DNA of 64,000 nt, from contig CP136062.1 in the NCBI GenBank assembly GCA_032622095.1, positions 37,634,918-37,698,917 of the forward strand. Reading direction: 5' to 3'. Under the pieces are notes generated by a model, which worked only from the letters and a program-made list of their open reading frames with translations, was not told the origin of the DNA and ran no database searches. This document shows, piece after piece, positions 60,410 to 64,000 of this stretch. How positions within the stretch are numbered: position 1 is the first letter of the stretch; every line of letters starts with the position of its first letter. Position numbers and translations under genes: made by a program. This DNA comes from Siphonodentalium dalli (lineage: Eukaryota > Mollusca > Scaphopoda > Gadilida > Siphonodentaliidae).

Positions 60410-60558
60410 GTGGAACGACGGTGGGTGCAGTACAACGTGCGGCTTAGGGAGGCAGACTCGAACCAGAACGTGCACTCATCCGACTCCGGCATCCGGCGGG
60501 AAAACATGCCCCGATTCCAACACAGATGTGGCGCTATGCGAACAACCAGCGTGTCCAG
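60391..60558 (+). CDS. TSP1 domain exon 6 (gene exon 7)
   Basis: 168 bp, phase 1 at both ends, six-cysteine TSP1 repeat. It differs from the exons at 43311, 45573 and 48117 by a single base (GGG for GTG before the first Cys, giving Gly as in exon 3). It is the last exon in the window; the following intron is cut by the window end, so the gene is incomplete here. Confidence 0.86.
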
Positions 60559-61210
60559 GTACCACACTTACATTCGAACCGCCTTTAGTATGCACGTCCG
60601 CCTCACGTGTCCAGGTACCACACCTACATTCGAACCGCCTTTAGTATGCACGTCTGCCTCACGGCTGGCTCCTTCTACCTATATAACAGTTTTATCTCTA
60701 TATGTATTTAAACTAAAAGGAGAACAGATATAGTGATATATATAGCGTTTAAGGTCCCATAAAAATGCGTCATAAAGCGTGTGGTTAAGTGTGACTTTAT
60801 AAGTGCCCATTTGAAGTACCCGTTTACCTGGTTCTGCTGACATATTCTTGTATTGTGTGTTGGGCGCTGATGATACTATTGAGTCCTTGGGGGAATTTTA
60901 AACACTTTTATTTAAAAAAAAGGAAAAAAAAGGAGAAAAAAAAATTCAGTCTGGAAGAGAAATGTACCGGTAAATCAATTTGTTGATACAGTCAGTATAA
61001 TCAAAACAGTCACAACACCTAGATTTTGAATATGTGAGCGCGGTAACAAAATGATGTTCGCCCCCTTATGATTCATATTTGTTCAATGTGTATGACTATC
61101 TATCATTGCTGAAACGAGCCATCTACATCTAGTTATACCACGTTAATGTCCGCACCTCTCGATAAATCATACGAACTGGACGTTTTAGAGACACCAAAAG
61201 TTTACACGAA
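60559..61210. repeat. TSP1-unit spacer, copy 5
   Basis: As the other spacers (second donor at 60614/60615; CTACCTATATAAC for CTACATATATAAC). Confidence 0.93.
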
Positions 61211-64000
61211 TCTCATTTCATTGCGGTTCATGTTAATTTACAGTTGATGGTGGTTGGTCTCATTTAATTGCGGTTCATGTTAATTTACAGTTGATGGTGG
61301 TTGGTCTCATTTCATTGCGGTTCATGTTAATTTACAGTTTATGGTGGTTGGTCTCATTTAATTGCGGTTCATGTTAATTTACAGTTGATGGTGGTTGGTC
61401 TCATTTAATTGCGGTTCATGTTAATTTACAGTTGATGGTGGTTGGTCTCATTTAATTGCGGTTCATGTTAATTACAGTTGATGGTGGTTGGTCTCATTTA
61501 ATTGCGGTTCATGTTAATTTACAGTTGATGGTGGTTGGTCTCATTTAATTGCGGTTCATGTTAATTTACAGTTGATGGTGGTTGGTCTCATTTAATTGCG
61601 GTTCATGTTAATTTACAGTTGATGGTGGTTGGTCTCATTTAATTGCGGTTCATGTTAATTACAGTTGATGGTGGTTGGTCTCATTTAATTGCGGTTCATG
61701 TTAATTTACAGTTGATGGTGGTTGGTCTCATTTAATTGCGGTTCATGTTAATTTACAGTTGATGGTGGTTGGTCTCATTTCATTGCGGTTCATGTTAATT
61801 TACAGTTGATGGTGGTTGGTCTCATTTAATTGCGGTTCATGTTAATTTACAGTTGATGGTGGTTGGTCTCATTTAATTGCGGTTCGTGTTAATTTACAGT
61901 TGATGGTGGTTGGTCTCATTTCATTGCTGTTCATGTTAATTTACAATTGATGGTGGTTGGTCTCATTTAATTGCGGTTCGTGTTAATTGACAGTTTATGG
62001 TGGTTGGTCTCATTTCATTGCGGTTCGTGTTAATTTACAGTTGATGGTGGTTGGTCTCATTTAATTGCGGTTCATGTTAATTTACAGTTTATGGTGGTTG
62101 GTCTCATTTCATTGCGGTTCATGTTAATTTACAGTTGATGGTGGTTGGTCTCATTTAATTGCGGTTCATATTAATTTACAGTTGATGGTGGTTGGTCTCA
62201 TTTAATTGCGGTTCATGTTAATTTACAGTTGATGGTGGTTGGTCTCATTTAATTGCGGTTCATGTTAATTTACAGTTGATGGTGGTTGGTCTCATTTAAT
62301 TGCGGTTCATGTTAATTTACAGTTGATGGTGGTTGGTCTCATTTAATTGCGGTTCATGTTAATTTACAGTTGATGGTGGTTGGTCTCATTTCATTGCGGT
62401 TCGTGTTAATTTACAGTTGATGGTGGGTGGTCTCATTTCATTGCGGTTCGTGTTAATTTACAGTTGATGGTGGTTGGTCTCATTTCATTGCGGTTCGTGT
62501 TAATTTACAGTTGATGGTGGTTGGTCTCATTTCATTGCGGTTCATGTTAATTTACAGTTGATGGTGGTTGGTCTCATTTCATTGCGGTTCGTGTTAATTT
62601 ACAGTTGATGGTGGTTGGTCTCATTTCATTGCGGTTCATGTTAATTTACAGTTGATGGTGGTTGGTCTCATTTCATTGCGGTTCATGTTAATTTACAGTT
62701 GATGGTGGTTGGTCTCATTTCATTGCGGTTCGTGTTAATTTACAGTTGATGGTGGTTGGTCTCATTTCATTGCGGTTCGTGTTAATTTACAGTTGATGGT
62801 GGTTGGTCTCATTTCATTGCGGTTCATGTTAATTTACAGTTGATGGTGGTTGGTCTCATTTCATTGCGGTTCATGTTAATTTACAGTTGATGGTGGTTGG
62901 TCTCATTTCATTGCGGTTCATGTTAATTTACAGTTGATGGTGGTTGGTCTCATTTCATTGCGGTTCGTGTTAATTTGCAGTTGATGGTGGTTGGTCTCAT
63001 TTCATTGCGGTTCGTGTTAATTTACAGTTGATGGTGGTTGGTCTCATTTCATTGCGGTTCATGTTAATTTACAGTTGATGGTGGTTGGTCTCATTTCATT
63101 GCGGTTCATGTTAATTTACAGTTGATGGTGGTTGGTCTCATTTCATTGCGGTTCATGTTAATTTACAGTTGATGGTGGTTGGTCTCATTTCATTGCGGTT
63201 CGTGTTAATTTACAGTTGATGGTGGTTGGTCTCATTTCATTGCGGTTCATGTTAATTTAAAGTTGATGGTGGTTGGTCTCATTTCATTGCGGTTCGTGTT
63301 AATTTACAGTTGATGGTGGTTGGTCTCATTTCATTGCGGTTCATGTTAATTTACAGTTGATGGTGGTTGGTCTCATTTCATTGCGGTTCATGTTAATTTA
63401 CAGTTGATGGTGGTTGGTCTCATTTCATTGCGGTTCGTGTTAATTTACAGTTGATGGTGGTTGGTCTCATTTCATTGCGGTTCGTGTTAATTTACAGTTG
63501 ATGGTGGTTGGTCTCATTTCATTGCGGTTCATGTTAATTTACAGTTGATGGTGGTTGGTCTCATTTAATTGCGGTTCATGTTAATTTACAGTTGATGGTG
63601 GTTGGTCTCATTTAATTGCGGTTCATGTTAATTTACAGTTGATTGTGGTTGGTCTCATTTCATTGCGGTTCATGTTACTTTACAGTTGATGGTGGTTGGT
63701 CTCATTTAATTGCGGTTCATGTTAATTTACAGTTGATGGTGGTTGGTCTCATTTAATTGCGGTTCATGTTAATTTACAGTTGATGGTGGTTGGTCTCATT
63801 TAATTGCGGTTCATGTTAATTTACAGTTGATGGTGGTTGGTCTCATTTAATTGCGGTTCATGTTAATTTACAGTTGATGGTGGTTGGTCTCATTTAATTG
63901 CGGTTCATGTTAATTTACAGTTGATGGTGGTTGGTCTCATTTAATTGCGGTTCATGTTAATTTACAGTTGATGGTGGTTGGTCTCATGTAATTGCGGTTC
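61211..64000. repeat. 47-bp splice-acceptor minisatellite, array 5 (at least 59 copies, cut by window end)
   Basis: 2790 bp of the same unit, still running at the window edge. Two 46-bp units occur (near 61473 and 61660), the first at the same rank as in arrays 2 and 3. One unit loses the acceptor AG (61945). An 11th-to-24th-unit stretch matches the 50.6-51.1 kb part of array 4 in variant order. Confidence 0.97.

Larger units (their letters stand above)
32136..60558 (+). other. TSP1-repeat gene locus (partial, continues past window)
   Basis: Seven exons can be chained: 32136-32418, 33587-33754, 35646-35813, 43311-43478, 45573-45740, 48117-48284 and 60391-60558. Every junction is phase 1 and all TSP1 exons are exactly 168 bp. 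Joining them gives an open frame of one signal-peptide exon plus six TSP1 domains. No terminal exon or stop lies in the window, so more exons follow. Introns are 1168, 1891, 7497, 2094, 2376 and 12106 bp, and the last four are mostly 47-bp minisatellite. TSP1 chains generally act outside the cell in adhesion, matrix or guidance. The specific family cannot be named from this part. Confidence 0.75.

Noticed and set aside
36465-64000. CRISPR-like array
   Set aside because: Direct repeats of 47 bp follow each other without unique spacers, in a spliced eukaryotic gene. It is a minisatellite.

Overview
This is a non-coding-rich, AT-rich metazoan genomic window. Spliced thrombospondin type-1 (TSP1) exons with GT-AG borders, several families of short inverted-repeat transposons and many satellite arrays make it eukaryotic. 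The abundance of foldback elements and TSP1 domains fits a marine invertebrate, perhaps a bivalve mollusc or another lophotrochozoan. That assignment is a weak guess, because no diagnostic housekeeping gene is present.

Layout. 1-5.0 kb: a short 20-bp repeat, then about 8.6 copies of a 383-bp satellite and small duplications. 5.7-7.8 kb: a dead non-LTR retrotransposon (endonuclease half), split by an insertion. 8.0-9.3 kb: nested inverted-repeat elements. 9.3-12.4 kb: no gene seen. 12.4-16.3 kb: two more satellites (about 337 and 525 bp). 16.8-21.5 kb: a cluster of transposon-derived foldback elements with recognisable target-site duplications (TA, TTAA). 21.5-24.95 kb: about 65 copies of a 52/53-bp minisatellite. 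25.3-30.5 kb: a scrambled array of about 17 direct and inverted copies of a roughly 300-370-bp repeat, including a 35-base G run. 31.5 kb: a hAT-like MITE with a perfect 8-bp target duplication.

The only convincing gene starts at about 32.1 kb on the + strand. It has a putative signal-peptide exon followed by at least six TSP1 exons (33587, 35646, 43311, 45573, 48117, 60391). Each TSP1 exon is exactly 168 bp with phase-1 introns on both sides, so exons can be gained or lost without shifting the frame. The product would be a secreted or cell-surface protein with a string of TSP1 domains, probably continuing past the window.

The striking feature is in the introns between the later TSP1 exons. 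They are filled by five arrays of a 47-bp repeat (146, 31, 37, 244 and at least 59 copies, about 24 kb or 38% of the window). The unit spans the intron/exon junction itself: it holds the 3' splice acceptor and the first 19 bases of the TSP1 exon. The gene therefore presents about 500 copies of its own splice acceptor, with only the last in each array joined to a complete exon. The array edges carry a shared TCTCA, which suggests how the first duplication arose. The 5' splice donor of the same exons is also tandemly duplicated (2 x 56 bp).
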